DNA from: Burkholderia metallica
Lineage (GTDB): Bacteria; Pseudomonadota; Gammaproteobacteria; Burkholderiales; Burkholderiaceae
Length of the DNA stretch: 64,000 nucleotides
Assembly (NCBI RefSeq): GCF_902832845.1
Contig: NZ_CADFDB010000007.1
Location: forward strand, 1-64,000
Direction of reading: 5' to 3'
Of this stretch, positions 1 through 8,600 are shown piece by piece. The position numbers and the translations under genes are program-made. How positions within the stretch are numbered: position 1 is the first letter of the stretch; every line of letters starts with the position of its first letter. The notes under the pieces are model-generated. The model searched no databases. It was not told the origin of the DNA and was given only the letters and a program-made list of their open reading frames with translations.

Positions 1-103
1 GACGCTGCTGCACGAGATGGTCAAGCGCGATGCGAAGCGCGGGCTGGCGTCGCTGTGCATCGGCGGCGGGATGGGTGTCGCGCTCGCGGTCGAGCGTCCG
101 TAA
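1..103 (+). CDS. phaA: acetyl-CoA acetyltransferase, C-terminal end (partial)
   Basis: Only the last 33 residues lie in the window; the gene starts upstream of base 1. The fragment ends with the thiolase C-terminal signature: [11 protein letters not shown], which holds the active-site cysteine that deprotonates the nucleophile acetyl-CoA, followed by AVERP and a TAA stop at 101-103. Thiolases of this type condense two acetyl-CoA to acetoacetyl-CoA, the first step of polyhydroxybutyrate (PHB) synthesis in the cytoplasm. The following acetoacetyl-CoA reductase and PHB regulator genes support the PHB assignment over a general beta-oxidation thiolase. Confidence 0.9.
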   Translation, partial: TLLHEMVKRDAKRGLASLCIGGGMGVALAVERP

Positions 104-223
104 CCGGCCGTTCGTCACCGCCGAATCGAATTCGTGCGCCGGCCGGTTGCGGTTTCGGCCGGCGTCACGTGAAGTCAGAGGGGGCCTCGGCAGCTCTCGA
201 AACCAAAAAATGGAGTGAGATTT

Positions 224-964
224 ATGTCTCAGCGAATTGCGTACGTAACGGGCGGGATGGGCGGCATCGGCACCAGCATCTGCCAGCGTCTGTCGAAGGA
301 CGGCTTCAAGGTCGTCGCGGGTTGCGGCCCGAACTCGCCGCGCCGCGTGAAGTGGCTCGAGGAGCAGAAGGCGCTCGGCTACGACTTCATCGCGTCGGAA
401 GGCAACGTCGGCGACTGGGACTCGACCAAGGAAGCATTCGACAAGGTCAAGGCCGAAGTCGGCGAGATCGACGTGCTGGTCAACAACGCGGGCATCACGC
501 GCGACGTCGTGTTCCGCAAGATGACGCATGAAGACTGGACGGCCGTGATCGACACCAACCTGACGAGCCTGTTCAACGTGACGAAGCAGGTGATCGACGG
601 CATGGTCGAACGCGGCTGGGGCCGCATCATCAACATCTCGTCGGTGAACGGCCAGAAGGGGCAATTCGGCCAGACCAACTACTCGACCGCGAAGGCCGGC
701 ATTCACGGCTTCACGATGTCGCTCGCCCAGGAAGTCGCGACGAAGGGCGTGACGGTCAACACGGTGTCGCCGGGCTACATCGGCACCGACATGGTGAAGG
801 CGATTCGCCCGGACGTGCTCGAGAAGATCGTCGCGACGATTCCGGTGCGGCGTCTCGGCGGTCCGGAGGAAATCGGTTCGATCGTCGCGTGGCTCGCGTC
901 GAACGATTCCGGCTTCGCGACGGGCGCCGACTTCTCGCTGAACGGCGGCCTGCACATGGGCTGA
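224..964 (+). CDS. phaB: acetoacetyl-CoA reductase (NADPH), PHB synthesis
   Basis: A 246-residue short-chain dehydrogenase/reductase that reduces acetoacetyl-CoA to (R)-3-hydroxybutyryl-CoA, the PHB synthase substrate. The glycine-rich cofactor motif TGGMGGIG is at residues 9-16, NNAG is near residue 88, and the catalytic Tyr153 and Lys157 lie in NYSTAK. The C-terminal NGGLHMG ending is typical of PhaB. The ATG at 224 is preferred over an in-frame GTG at 215 because GGAG at 212-215 is well spaced before it and the family begins MSQRIAYVTGG. It lies 120 bp after phaA, and a strong hairpin follows it. Confidence 0.95.
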   Translation: MSQRIAYVTGGMGGIGTSICQRLSKDGFKVVAGCGPNSPRRVKWLEEQKALGYDFIASEGNVGDWDSTKEAFDKVKAEVGEIDVLVNNAGITRDVVFRKMTHEDWTAVIDTNLTSLFNVTKQVIDGMVERGWGRIINISSVNGQKGQFGQTNYSTAKAGIHGFTMSLAQEVATKGVTVNTVSPGYIGTDMVKAIRPDVLEKIVATIPVRRLGGPEEIGSIVAWLASNDSGFATGADFSLNGGLHMG

Positions 965-972
965 GCGTCCGC

Positions 973-1009
973 GCTGCGCGGCCCGGGTGGCCGCGCAGCC
1001 GGGCGTTTT
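973..1009 (+). terminator. Rho-independent terminator after phaB
   Basis: An 11-bp perfect GC-rich stem (GCTGCGCGGCC paired with GGCCGCGCAGC) with a 5-nt loop is followed after a short GC stretch by TTTT at 1006-1009. It probably ends the phaAB transcript and separates it from phaR. Confidence 0.6.
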
Positions 1010-1083
1010 CCGAAGGCCCCCGCCTCCCGGATTCGGGCGGCGGGGATTCGTCAATTGCGCTACGCTGCACTCAAAGGCGTTAC

Positions 1084-1650
1084 ATGACTACTACAAAGAA
1101 GACGGCCGAACGGCTCATCAAGAAGTACCCGAACCGCCGGCTCTACGATACCGAGACAAGCACGTACATTACGCTGACCGACGTGAAGCAGCTCGTGCTG
1201 GAGCAGGAGGACTTCAAGGTCGTCGATGCGAAGTCCAACGAAGACCTGACGCGCAGCATCCTCCTGCAGATCATCCTCGAAGAGGAAAGCGGCGGCGTGC
1301 CGATGTTCTCGTCGTCGATGCTGTCGCAGATCATCCGTTTCTACGGCCATGCGATGCAGGGCATGATGGGCACGTACCTGGAGAAGAACATCCAGGCGTT
1401 CATCGACATCCAGAACAAGCTCGCGGATCAGTCGAAGAACCTGTATGAAGGCAATGCGATGAATCCGGAAGTCTGGTCACAGTTCATGAACATGCAGGCG
1501 CCGATGATGCAGGGGATGATGACCAGCTACATCGAGCAGTCGAAGAACATGTTCGTGCAGATGCAGGAGCAGATGCAGAACCAGGCGAAGTCGATGTTCA
1601 GCACGTTCCCGTTCAAGCAGCCGGGCGCGTCGGAGCCGGAGAAGAAGTAA
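1084..1650 (+). CDS. phaR: polyhydroxyalkanoate synthesis repressor PhaR
   Basis: A 188-residue protein with the PHB/PHA accumulation regulator DNA-binding domain at about residues 10-75 (LIKKYPNRRLYDTETSTYIT, then the DVKQLVLE and DLTRSILLQII segments). A Met/Gln-rich C-terminal half follows, suited to binding the polymer granule. In relatives PhaR binds DNA and represses phasin (phaP) and its own gene until PHB accumulates and titrates it away. The ATG at 1084 matches the family N-terminus (MTTTKK). Upstream in-frame codons read into the phaB terminator region and are unlikely starts. Confidence 0.95.
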   Translation: MTTTKKTAERLIKKYPNRRLYDTETSTYITLTDVKQLVLEQEDFKVVDAKSNEDLTRSILLQIILEEESGGVPMFSSSMLSQIIRFYGHAMQGMMGTYLEKNIQAFIDIQNKLADQSKNLYEGNAMNPEVWSQFMNMQAPMMQGMMTSYIEQSKNMFVQMQEQMQNQAKSMFSTFPFKQPGASEPEKK

Positions 1651-2063
1651 CGGTTTCGCGGCAGGCCGACCGCGACGGGCGACCCGTCGGGCGTCGGTGC
1701 CGCGAAGCAACGCGGTACGGGCCGGCCGATCGTGCATTCGGGCGCGACGATGGTGGTCGCTGCCTGTCTGATCACCTCGCCGATGGTCGCTCATGACCGT
1801 CGGTACCGAGTGCCCGCGCCGGGTTCGGGCGGGCATGACCGTTGTCCGGTCGATCGAGATCCAGTCACCTGTAAATGAACCCGGCGCGCATCACGCCTGG
1901 TGGCGTGCATGCGTGCGGGCACGCGTATCCTATGCGGCGCTGCATGGCGATGCGTGATTGCTGCGTTCGGCGAAAGGCGATACCGGTGCCCGGCATCACG
2001 GGCCGTGACAGGCGATGCCGCATCGACGCGGCATGAACAAGAAAAAACCGATTGAGAGAGAGC
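1651..2063. other. intergenic region, no gene seen
   Basis: About 410 bp between phaR and the LprI-like gene. I see no convincing coding frame, RNA gene or repeat. Short open frames on both strands lack family resemblance and ribosome sites. The last 100 bp should hold the promoter of the next gene, but no clear -35/-10 pair stands out. Confidence 0.5.
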
Positions 2064-2909
2064 ATGCGAGGGATTCGAATGGCATGGGCCCGCGGGCTGG
2101 CGGGTCTTGCGTCGATGTTCGTGATGGGCGCGGGCGTGGCGGTGCCGGCCTTTGCGATGGATTGCGCGAAAGCCGTGCAGCCGATCGAGAAGCGCATCTG
2201 CGCGAGCCCGGTACTGCGTGCGGCCGACGCGCGCATGAATTCGGCCTATGCGGGTGTGCTGAAGGCCGCGCCGGACGCGGCCATCCGCGACATGCTGGTG
2301 CGTAGCCAGCGCCGCTGGATCGACGCGCGCAACAACCGTCTCGATGCCGATTACGAAGGCCGCCCGCTGGCTGTCGACGAAGTGCGCAACGCAATCGATC
2401 GGCGTACCGCGGTGCTGGCCGATCGATCGGCTAAAGGATTGATCGCGCGTGCACAGGCCGAGCGCCAGTGGCTCGCGAAATACACGGGCGGCCCGCTCAC
2501 CGGTTTCGATGCGAACTGCGATTTCATTCCCGACGATGCGCGTGGCGCGCACGTTTCCTATGCCTGTTTCGGCGCGGTGCATGTGCAGCATCGCGCGCGG
2601 GTTTGCAGCCAGAGCGAGGACTGGGCGACCGGTGCGGTCTATCAGTATCGGTCGGTGAGCGCGGCCGACGGCGGGAAGGTGCGACCCGTCGCGTTCTGCG
2701 AGGCGCAGGCGCGCGCGAGCGCGTGCGACAACGGCGGGACGCACTCGGCGTGGATGCGTGCGGGGGTGTCCGGCGACGACAATCGCGCGTCGGCGCCGGT
2801 CGCCGGGTTGCCGCAACTCGATGCGGAAATGTGGCCGATTGGCGATGGCGACGATGCGGTATGGTTCGATCGGTGCCTGACGGCGCCGGTGTTTCCGGAC
2901 ATGCGGTGA
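2064..2909 (+). CDS. exported protein with LprI-like lysozyme-inhibitor domain
   Basis: A 281-residue protein. Residues 1 to about 30 form a signal peptide ending AVPAFA, so the mature protein starts at MDCAKAVQ and is periplasmic. Residues about 31-110 carry the LprI/DUF1311 pattern: DCAKA..PIEKRICASP.LRAAD..MN.AY, then R..Q..W...RN. The remaining 170 residues hold several cysteines and no family I can name. The domain is named for mycobacterial LprI, which inhibits lysozyme; inhibition here is inference. The ATG at 2064 follows a GAGAGAG ribosome site; an in-frame TTG at 2052 is less likely. Confidence 0.75.
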   Translation: MRGIRMAWARGLAGLASMFVMGAGVAVPAFAMDCAKAVQPIEKRICASPVLRAADARMNSAYAGVLKAAPDAAIRDMLVRSQRRWIDARNNRLDADYEGRPLAVDEVRNAIDRRTAVLADRSAKGLIARAQAERQWLAKYTGGPLTGFDANCDFIPDDARGAHVSYACFGAVHVQHRARVCSQSEDWATGAVYQYRSVSAADGGKVRPVAFCEAQARASACDNGGTHSAWMRAGVSGDDNRASAPVAGLPQLDAEMWPIGDGDDAVWFDRCLTAPVFPDMR

Positions 2910-2930
2910 AGAATCCCGCGCACGAGCACG

Positions 2931-2952
2931 GCCCGCCATGGCGGGCTTTTTT
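2931..2952 (+). terminator. Rho-independent terminator
   Basis: GCCCGCC and GGCGGGC arms separated by AT, followed by TTTTTTG. It lies 21 bp after the stop of the LprI-like gene. Confidence 0.85.
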
Positions 2953-3222
2953 GTTTCTCGAGCCCGGGCGTCATGCGGGGCGGATATCGATCAAGCGACT
3001 GCTTCGATGCCGGGTGCTGGAGCGTGAATTCGGTCCGTTGCCGGTGACGATGCGCGGAGCGCTCGTGTGGGTGGAGACGGACGCGCAGGCCGCCGCATTG
3101 ATCGCTGAGCAACGTGCCGCGGGTGTTGTCGCGCCCCGGTGTGATCCTGGCGCCCCTGCCCGGGCGCAGGGCGGCGAGCGCGATCCTGGGGGTAACGCGT
3201 GTCGTCGTCTTGTCGTCGTCCT

Positions 3223-3477
3223 TCAGTGCGCCGGATCGAAATCCTGCTCGCCGTCCGGCGGAGGAAGGTCGAGCACGAGCTTGACCGCGCTGTAGTTGGC
3301 CTTGAGCGAAAACACGCGGCCGATCACGAAAAACGTCTGGCGCGAATTTTCGAGTTCGACGAAGTCGCCCGGTTGCGGCACGTGCGCGCCCTGGTCATAC
3401 GAAAAGCTGGTGCTGGTCTGCTCGCCGATGGCTTCCGCCGCGTGCTCGGTGAATTCGATCGTGATGTGGGTGGTCAT
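3223..3477 (-). CDS. conserved small protein of unknown function
   Basis: An 84-residue acidic protein on the minus strand, starting with ATG at 3477. It contains no cysteine, signal peptide or membrane segment. The sequence (ITIEFTEHAAEAIGEQTSTSF, then a VPQPGDFVEL stretch, FFVIGRVFSL and a VKLVLDLPPP end) reads like a small soluble beta-rich protein. I recognise no named family. It stands alone, so context gives no function. Codon use resembles its neighbours, and the frame has a sensible start and length, so I take it as a real gene. Confidence 0.65.
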   Translation of the reverse strand: MTTHITIEFTEHAAEAIGEQTSTSFSYDQGAHVPQPGDFVELENSRQTFFVIGRVFSLKANYSAVKLVLDLPPPDGEQDFDPAH

Positions 3478-3937
3478 GCGAACCCCGTTGGGTCGATTGG
3501 AAAGGTAGCGGGTTCGATTTTCGCATAGCGGCCGACCGGGTTCGGGCGATTTTCATTGCAGCCAGGGCCCATGCCGGGAGCCGGATTGGGCGCCGCAATC
3601 CTCGCCAACCGTCGCCGCGGTGAGGCTAGGCGGCACCTCCGGACATCATTCCAATCCGTTATCGAACCGCTGACGAAAGAGGGGTCGCATGCACGCGGCA
3701 ACACGCTGCCCGGATTCCGTGCAGGAAACCGCGAGTGCCGTGGGGCACGGTGCCGGAATCGAGCCGACGATCGTCGATCCGAAGTGAAAGGGACGCATCG
3801 GACGCCATTTCGAGCTCGACCTGCATCCGCGAGCCCATTCGATTGGGCCTCACCACCTCTGCACGTCGCTCATTTTGGCTCGCCGCCCCTAAATCGCTGT
3901 AAACTCACGCTTTTGCTGCCACGCCCCCACATTCCAG
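3478..3937. other. divergent intergenic region before rimO
   Basis: About 460 bp between the small minus-strand gene and rimO. I see no convincing gene. The right end contains a possible promoter for rimO. Base composition is less GC-rich near 3640-3680 and 3860-3910 than in the flanking genes, as expected for regulatory DNA. Confidence 0.45.
3875..3903 (+). promoter_or_regulatory. possible sigma-70 promoter of rimO
   Basis: TTGGCT at 3875-3880 and TGTAAA at 3898-3903, spaced 17 bp, each match four of six consensus bases. They lie about 35 bp before the rimO ATG. A weak match chosen by position. Confidence 0.3.
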
Positions 3938-5299
3938 ATGTCCCAATCCCCCAAAGTAGGGTTCGTATCCCTCGGGTGCCCGAAGGCGCTCGTCGACTCC
4001 GAACAGATCATCACGCAACTGCGCGCTGAAGGTTATGAAATCTCCGGCACGTACGACGGCGCCGACCTCGTCGTCGTGAACACCTGCGGCTTCATCGACG
4101 AAGCGGTCCAGGAAAGCCTCGACGCGATCGGTGAAGCGTTGACCGAGAACGGCAAGGTGATCGTCACCGGCTGCCTCGGCGCCAAGTCGAGCGCCAGCGG
4201 CTCGAATCTGATCGAGGAAGTCCATCCGAAGGTGCTCGCCGTCACCGGTCCGCACGCGGTGGGCGAAGTGATGCAGGCCGTGCATTCGCACCTGCCGAAG
4301 CCGCACGACCCGTTCACCGATCTCGTGCCCGCGGCCGGCATCAAGCTCACGCCGCGTCACTACGCATACCTGAAGATCTCCGAAGGCTGCAATCACCGCT
4401 GCACGTTCTGCATCATCCCGTCGATGCGCGGCGACCTCGTGTCGCGCCCGGTCGCCGAAGTGATGCTCGAAGCCGAGAACCTGTTCAAGTCGGGCGTGAA
4501 GGAACTGCTCGTGATCTCGCAGGACACGAGCGCGTACGGCGTCGACGTGAAGTACCGCACGGGCTTCTGGAACGGCAAGCCGATCAAGACGCGCATGACC
4601 GACCTGGTCGCCGCGCTGGGCGAACTCGCCGCGCAGTACGGCGCATGGGTGCGTCTGCACTACGTGTATCCGTATCCGAGCGTCGACGAAGTGATTCCGC
4701 TGATGGCCGAAGGCCCGTTCAAGGGGCACGTGCTGCCGTATCTCGACGTGCCGTTCCAGCACGCGCATCCGGACGTGTTGAAGCGCATGAAGCGTCCGGC
4801 GAACGCCGAGAAGGTGCTCGAACGCGTGCAGAAATGGCGCGAGATCTGCCCGGACCTGACGATCCGCAGCACGTTCATCGCAGGTTTTCCCGGCGAGACG
4901 GAAGCGCAGTTCGAAACGCTGCTCGATTTCATCCGCGAGGCGGAACTCGATCGCGTCGGCTGCTTTGCCTACTCGCCGGTCGAAGGCGCGACCGCGAACG
5001 AACTTGATGGCGCGCTGCCGGACGACGTCCGTGAAGCGCGTCGCGCACGCTTCATGGAAGTGGCCGAGGAAGTGTCGGCGAAGCGTCTGCAGCGCAAGGT
5101 CGGCAAGACGCTCAAGGTGCTGATCGACGAGGTCGGCGAAGAAGGCGGCATCGGCCGGACGGCGGCCGATGCGCCGGAGATCGATGGCGTCGTCTATGTC
5201 GAGCCGGCCGCGAAGGCTTCGAAGCGCTACAAGGTCGGCGATTTCGTGTCCGTGAAGGTCACGGGCGCCGACGGTCACGACCTGTGGGGCGAGGTGTAA
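3938..5299 (+). CDS. rimO: ribosomal protein S12 methylthiotransferase RimO
   Basis: A 453-residue radical SAM enzyme that adds a methylthio group to the conserved aspartate of ribosomal protein S12. The N-terminal UPF0004 domain has the three cluster cysteines Cys14, Cys50 and Cys79 (SLGC, NTCG, TGCLG). The radical SAM core has Cys151, Cys155 and Cys158 in [10 protein letters not shown]-terminal TRAM domain occupies about residues 375-453. Order and spacing match RimO rather than MiaB, as does the [18 protein letters not shown] segment. It is followed 3 bp later by a sugar kinase gene. Confidence 0.97.
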   Translation: MSQSPKVGFVSLGCPKALVDSEQIITQLRAEGYEISGTYDGADLVVVNTCGFIDEAVQESLDAIGEALTENGKVIVTGCLGAKSSASGSNLIEEVHPKVLAVTGPHAVGEVMQAVHSHLPKPHDPFTDLVPAAGIKLTPRHYAYLKISEGCNHRCTFCIIPSMRGDLVSRPVAEVMLEAENLFKSGVKELLVISQDTSAYGVDVKYRTGFWNGKPIKTRMTDLVAALGELAAQYGAWVRLHYVYPYPSVDEVIPLMAEGPFKGHVLPYLDVPFQHAHPDVLKRMKRPANAEKVLERVQKWREICPDLTIRSTFIAGFPGETEAQFETLLDFIREAELDRVGCFAYSPVEGATANELDGALPDDVREARRARFMEVAEEVSAKRLQRKVGKTLKVLIDEVGEEGGIGRTAADAPEIDGVVYVEPAAKASKRYKVGDFVSVKVTGADGHDLWGEV

Positions 5300-5302
5300 G
5301 CG

Positions 5303-6229
5303 ATGGCCGCCGCATTGCCGGAGATCCTCGCGCTCGGCGAGGCGATGATCGAATTCAACCAGTCGCAGCCGGGGCGTCCCGAATTCCTGCAGGGCTTCGG
5401 CGGCGACACGTCGAACTTCTGCATCGCCGCGGCGCGCCAGGGCGCATCCACGGGCTTCGTGTCGGCGATCGGCGACGATCCGTTCGGCCGGCTGCTGGCC
5501 GACATGTGGCACGCGGAACACGTCGACACGTCGTACGTGCGGATCGACCGCACGGCGCCGACCGGCGTGTATTTCGTCACGCACGGCGCCGAAGGTCACC
5601 AGTTCGACTATCTGCGCGCGGGCTCGGCGGCGAGCCGCTATGCCGTGGGCGATCTGCCGCTCGATGCGCTGGCCGCCGCGAAGGCCGTGCACCTGTCGGG
5701 CATCAGCCTCGCGATCAGCACGGCCGCGTGCGACGCCGCGTTCGCGGCGATCGACCATGCGCGCCGCAACGGCGCGAAGGTCAGCTTCGACACGAATCTG
5801 AGGCTGAAGCTGTGGCCGCTGCCGCGCGCCCGCGCGGTGATGCGCGAAGCGCTGCGCCAGACGGATATCTGCCTGCCCAGCTGGGACGACGTGACGGCGC
5901 TCACCGGCGCGAACGATCGCGACGCGATCGTCGATGCGATGCTCGAACACGGGCCGCGGATCGTCGCGCTGAAGCTCGGCAAGGAAGGCGCGTACGTGGC
6001 GACCCCGGACGAGCGGCGCGTCGTGCCGGGCTTCGCGGTCGAGGCCGTCGACGCGACGGGCGCGGGCGACTGCTTCGGCGGCGCGTTCGTCGCGCGGATC
6101 GTCGCGGGCGACGATCCGTTCGCGGCGGCGCGCTATGCGAACGCGGCGGCGGCACTGTCGACGACGGGCTACGGCGCGGTCGCGCCGATTCCGCACCGCG
6201 ATGCGGTGGAGCGCCTGATGCAAGGCTGA
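5303..6229 (+). CDS. PfkB-family sugar kinase, probably 2-keto-3-deoxygluconate kinase
   Basis: A 308-residue ribokinase/PfkB-fold kinase. The N-terminal part has LGEAMIEFNQ and FGGDTSNFCIAAARQG (sugar lid region). The C-terminal part has DATGAGDCFGGAF, with the catalytic aspartate and the anion hole. The overall pattern, including YFVTHGAEGHQFDYLRAGSAAS, resembles KdgK, which phosphorylates 2-keto-3-deoxygluconate in the cytoplasm; substrate is inferred. It starts 3 bp after rimO and may be co-transcribed with it. A decayed thiolase follows. Confidence 0.8.
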   Translation: MAAALPEILALGEAMIEFNQSQPGRPEFLQGFGGDTSNFCIAAARQGASTGFVSAIGDDPFGRLLADMWHAEHVDTSYVRIDRTAPTGVYFVTHGAEGHQFDYLRAGSAASRYAVGDLPLDALAAAKAVHLSGISLAISTAACDAAFAAIDHARRNGAKVSFDTNLRLKLWPLPRARAVMREALRQTDICLPSWDDVTALTGANDRDAIVDAMLEHGPRIVALKLGKEGAYVATPDERRVVPGFAVEAVDATGAGDCFGGAFVARIVAGDDPFAAARYANAAAALSTTGYGAVAPIPHRDAVERLMQG

Positions 6230-6270
6230 TGCGGGACGCGCATGCCGGCCACGGCATCGCATGGGCGATT

Positions 6271-6660
6271 GATGCGAGCGCACAGCCGACCGCTCGCACA
6301 CGTCGTCGCGTATGCGCACGGGCGTCGATCGGGCCTGCATGGGAATCGGCCCCGTGCCCGCGACGCACAAAGGTACTCGCGCGCGAGGCTGACGGTCGCC
6401 GATCTCGACATGATCGACGCAAACGAAGCGTTCGCCGCGCGACGCGTGTGCGGTGACGCAGGCGCCGGGTCTCTCGGCCCGGCAAGGGTGAATCCGAACG
6501 GGGCCGGCATTTTTCTCGGCCACCCGATCGGGGCGACGGGCGCGCTGATCACCGGCATGGCGCTGTACGAGTTGCAGCACATTGGCGGTCGACATGCGCT
6601 CGTGATGACGTGACTCGGCAGCGGGCAGGGCATCGCCCGCGATTTTCGAGCGAATCTGAA
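6271..6660 (+). pseudogene. remnant of an acetyl-CoA acetyltransferase (thiolase) gene
   Basis: The C-terminal quarter of a thiolase can be followed through several frame changes: PLAHVVAYAH near 6291-6319, GVDRACMGIGPVPATHK at 6321-6371, KVLARE at 6370-6387, LTVADLDMIDANEAFAAR from 6389, ACAVTQAPGL in another frame, then VNPNGAGIFLGHPIGATGALI. The last block runs to HALVMT and a TGA at 6611-6613, where active thiolases have the catalytic cysteine. Reading past the TGA gives LGSGQGIARDF, the normal following motif. No start, no N-terminal domain and multiple frameshifts mark it as dead. Confidence 0.88.
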
Positions 6661-6677
6661 GCAAGGAGCAACACACG

Positions 6678-7220
6678 GTGGGTCGATATTCGCAATGGCA
6701 ACGGGCGCTCGTCGTCGCGGGCGCGCTGGCGGCGGGCATGGCGATGCCGGGCGCGGTCGCGGCGCAGGCCGTCGCGCCGGGCGTGCAGCAGGATGAACCG
6801 GCTCCGGCGCGGCCGCTGAAGCCGAATCCCGAGTTCGCCCGCTTGCCGCGCTACGAAGGCACGCTCGGCGACCGGCCGATCGTCGTGCATCTCGGCCCGA
6901 AGACGGACGAGGAAGGCGTGCACGGCGAATACCAGTTCGCCGATACGGGCGAAGTCGTGCTGCTCGCGGGCGATCGCGATGGCGACACGCTCGAAATCGA
7001 GGAATCGAACGACGGCACGAACATCACGGGCGTGTGGATCGGCCGCTTCGACGCGACGGGCGACCTGAAGGCCGACCGGATGAATTCGGACGAATCGGAT
7101 CCGCAGCCGGTCGTGCTGCGGCTCGCACCGGGCAAGCGCGCGGCGCTGCAGGTGCGCGACGGCCGCGTGCAGGAAATCGAAACGGTGGGTGGCGTCGTCA
7201 ATCTGCGCACCGACGACTGA
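6678..7220 (+). CDS. exported protein of unknown function
   Basis: A 180-residue protein starting with GTG at 6678 after an AAGGAG ribosome site at 6662-6667. Residues 1 to about 30 form a signal peptide (twin small-residue stretches, AVAAQA before the likely cut). The mature part is acidic and begins with a proline-rich linker. It has YEGTLGDRPIVVHLGPK, then GEYQFADTGEVVLLAGDRDGD, which reads as a small beta-sheet domain. I recognise no family. Its ribosome site abuts the thiolase remnant, so it may once have been downstream of a working thiolase gene. Confidence 0.7.
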   Translation: MGRYSQWQRALVVAGALAAGMAMPGAVAAQAVAPGVQQDEPAPARPLKPNPEFARLPRYEGTLGDRPIVVHLGPKTDEEGVHGEYQFADTGEVVLLAGDRDGDTLEIEESNDGTNITGVWIGRFDATGDLKADRMNSDESDPQPVVLRLAPGKRAALQVRDGRVQEIETVGGVVNLRTDD

Positions 7221-7332
7221 CCCGCGCTGGCTCGGTATGCGCGGCGCGCATTGTACCGGGCCAATTGCGCCGATTTTGGCTAATCTAGCAATCTGTTCCG
7301 CACTCGAACGGCCTCGTGCCCGGCTTCCCGTC

Positions 7333-8514
7333 ATGACTGAATCCACTTCCAAGCGCGCGCTGCAAACCCGCATCGTGCAACCCGACGACGCAATCCCGGA
7401 AGGCTTCCGTTCGTTCGTGCCGCCGGTCGCGCGCGCGTCGACGGTCGTGTTCCCCGATCTCGCGACGATGCGCGCGCTCGTCTGGCACAACGACAACCAG
7501 TGGCGCTACGGGCTGCACGCGACGCCGACGTCGCTCGCGCTCGCGCAGCGGCTCGCCGAGATCGAGGGCGGCACGCATGCGCTGCTGCAGCCGTCGGGTC
7601 TCGCGGCCATCGCGAACGTCTACTTCGGCATCGTGAAAGCCGGCGACGACGTGCTGATTCCGCACAACGTGTACGGCCCGAATGCCGATTTCGGCAACTG
7701 GCTCGCGAAGGATTTCGGCATTACCGTGCGCTTCTACGATCCGCTGATCGGGGCCGGCATCGCCGACCTGATCCAGCCGGACACGCGGCTGATCTGGATC
7801 GAGGCGCCCGGCTCGGTGACGATGGAAGTGCCCGACGTCCAGGCGATCACCGCGGCCGCGAAGGCGCGCGGCGTCGTCACCGCGATCGACAACACCTTTT
7901 CGGCGGGGCTCGCGTTCAAGCCGTTCGAACACGGCGTCGACATCTCGGTGCAGGCGCTGACCAAATACCAGTCGGGCGGGAGCGACTTGCTGATGGGCGC
8001 GACGATCACCCCGAACGCGGAACTGCATGCGAAGCTGAAGCTTGCGCGGATGCGCAGCGGCATCGGAGTGTCGGTCGACGATTGCTCGCTCGTGATGCGC
8101 AGCTTGCCGAGCATGCAGGTGCGCTTCGATGCGCACAGCAGGAGTGCGCTCGCGCTCGCACAGTGGCTGAAGGGGCGGCCGGAGATCGCGGCGGTACTGC
8201 ACCCGCAGATCGCGGATTGCCCGGGGCACGCGTCGTTCGTGCGCGATTTCACCGGCGCGGGCGGCCTGTTTTCGGTGGTGTTCGACGCGCGCTACAGCGC
8301 GGAGCAGGTCGACCGTTTCGTCGAGTCGCTCGAACTGTTCGCGATCGGCTGGAGCTGGGGCGGCGCGTGCAGCCTCGCGATGCCTTACGACGTCGCGTCG
8401 ATGCGTCCGGACTGGCCGCATCGCGGCACGCTGGTGCGTTTCTATGTCGGTCTCGAAGACGAATCCGACCTGCGCGCGGACATTGAGCGCGCGATGCAGG
8501 CCGCACTGGGGTGA
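7333..8514 (+). CDS. metC: cystathionine beta-lyase-type PLP enzyme
   Basis: A 393-residue Cys/Met-metabolism PLP-dependent enzyme. The cofactor lysine is Lys211 in LTKYQSGGSDLLMG. AIDNTFSAG and RYGLHATPTS (N-terminal tyrosine loop) are also present. The sequence fits the MetC group that cleaves cystathionine to homocysteine, pyruvate and ammonia in methionine synthesis; related lyases of this family cannot be ruled out. The ATG at 7333 gives the usual family length. An upstream in-frame extension to 7189 would overlap the previous gene and lacks homology. It is monocistronic, with a terminator behind it. Confidence 0.88.
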   Translation: MTESTSKRALQTRIVQPDDAIPEGFRSFVPPVARASTVVFPDLATMRALVWHNDNQWRYGLHATPTSLALAQRLAEIEGGTHALLQPSGLAAIANVYFGIVKAGDDVLIPHNVYGPNADFGNWLAKDFGITVRFYDPLIGAGIADLIQPDTRLIWIEAPGSVTMEVPDVQAITAAAKARGVVTAIDNTFSAGLAFKPFEHGVDISVQALTKYQSGGSDLLMGATITPNAELHAKLKLARMRSGIGVSVDDCSLVMRSLPSMQVRFDAHSRSALALAQWLKGRPEIAAVLHPQIADCPGHASFVRDFTGAGGLFSVVFDARYSAEQVDRFVESLELFAIGWSWGGACSLAMPYDVASMRPDWPHRGTLVRFYVGLEDESDLRADIERAMQAALG

Positions 8515-8545
8515 TCGCGCGCCGATAACGTCTTCCGGAAAAACG

Positions 8546-8583
8546 AAACGCCGGCGCGATGCATCCTCGCGCCGGCGTTTTTA
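8546..8583. terminator. bidirectional terminator between metC and serB
   Basis: AACGCCGGCGCGA and TCGCGCCGGCGTT arms around a short loop, preceded by an A-rich stretch and followed by TTTTTATTT. It lies between two convergent genes and can serve both. Confidence 0.88.
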
Positions 8584-8600
8584 TTTGATGCGCCGGGGAA

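Noticed and set aside
1527-1775. Minus-strand 82-codon frame overlapping the end of phaR
   Set aside because: Half of it is the antisense of phaR, and the rest has no family resemblance or ribosome site.
6611-6613. TGA at the thiolase catalytic cysteine read as selenocysteine
   Set aside because: Several frameshifts upstream, no start codon and no visible SECIS-like element indicate simple gene decay.
3905-6739. Minus-strand open frame of 944 codons opposite rimO and the sugar kinase
   Set aside because: It is antisense to two well-supported genes, is extremely Arg/His-rich and has no family motif; high GC at third codon positions leaves such frames open by chance.
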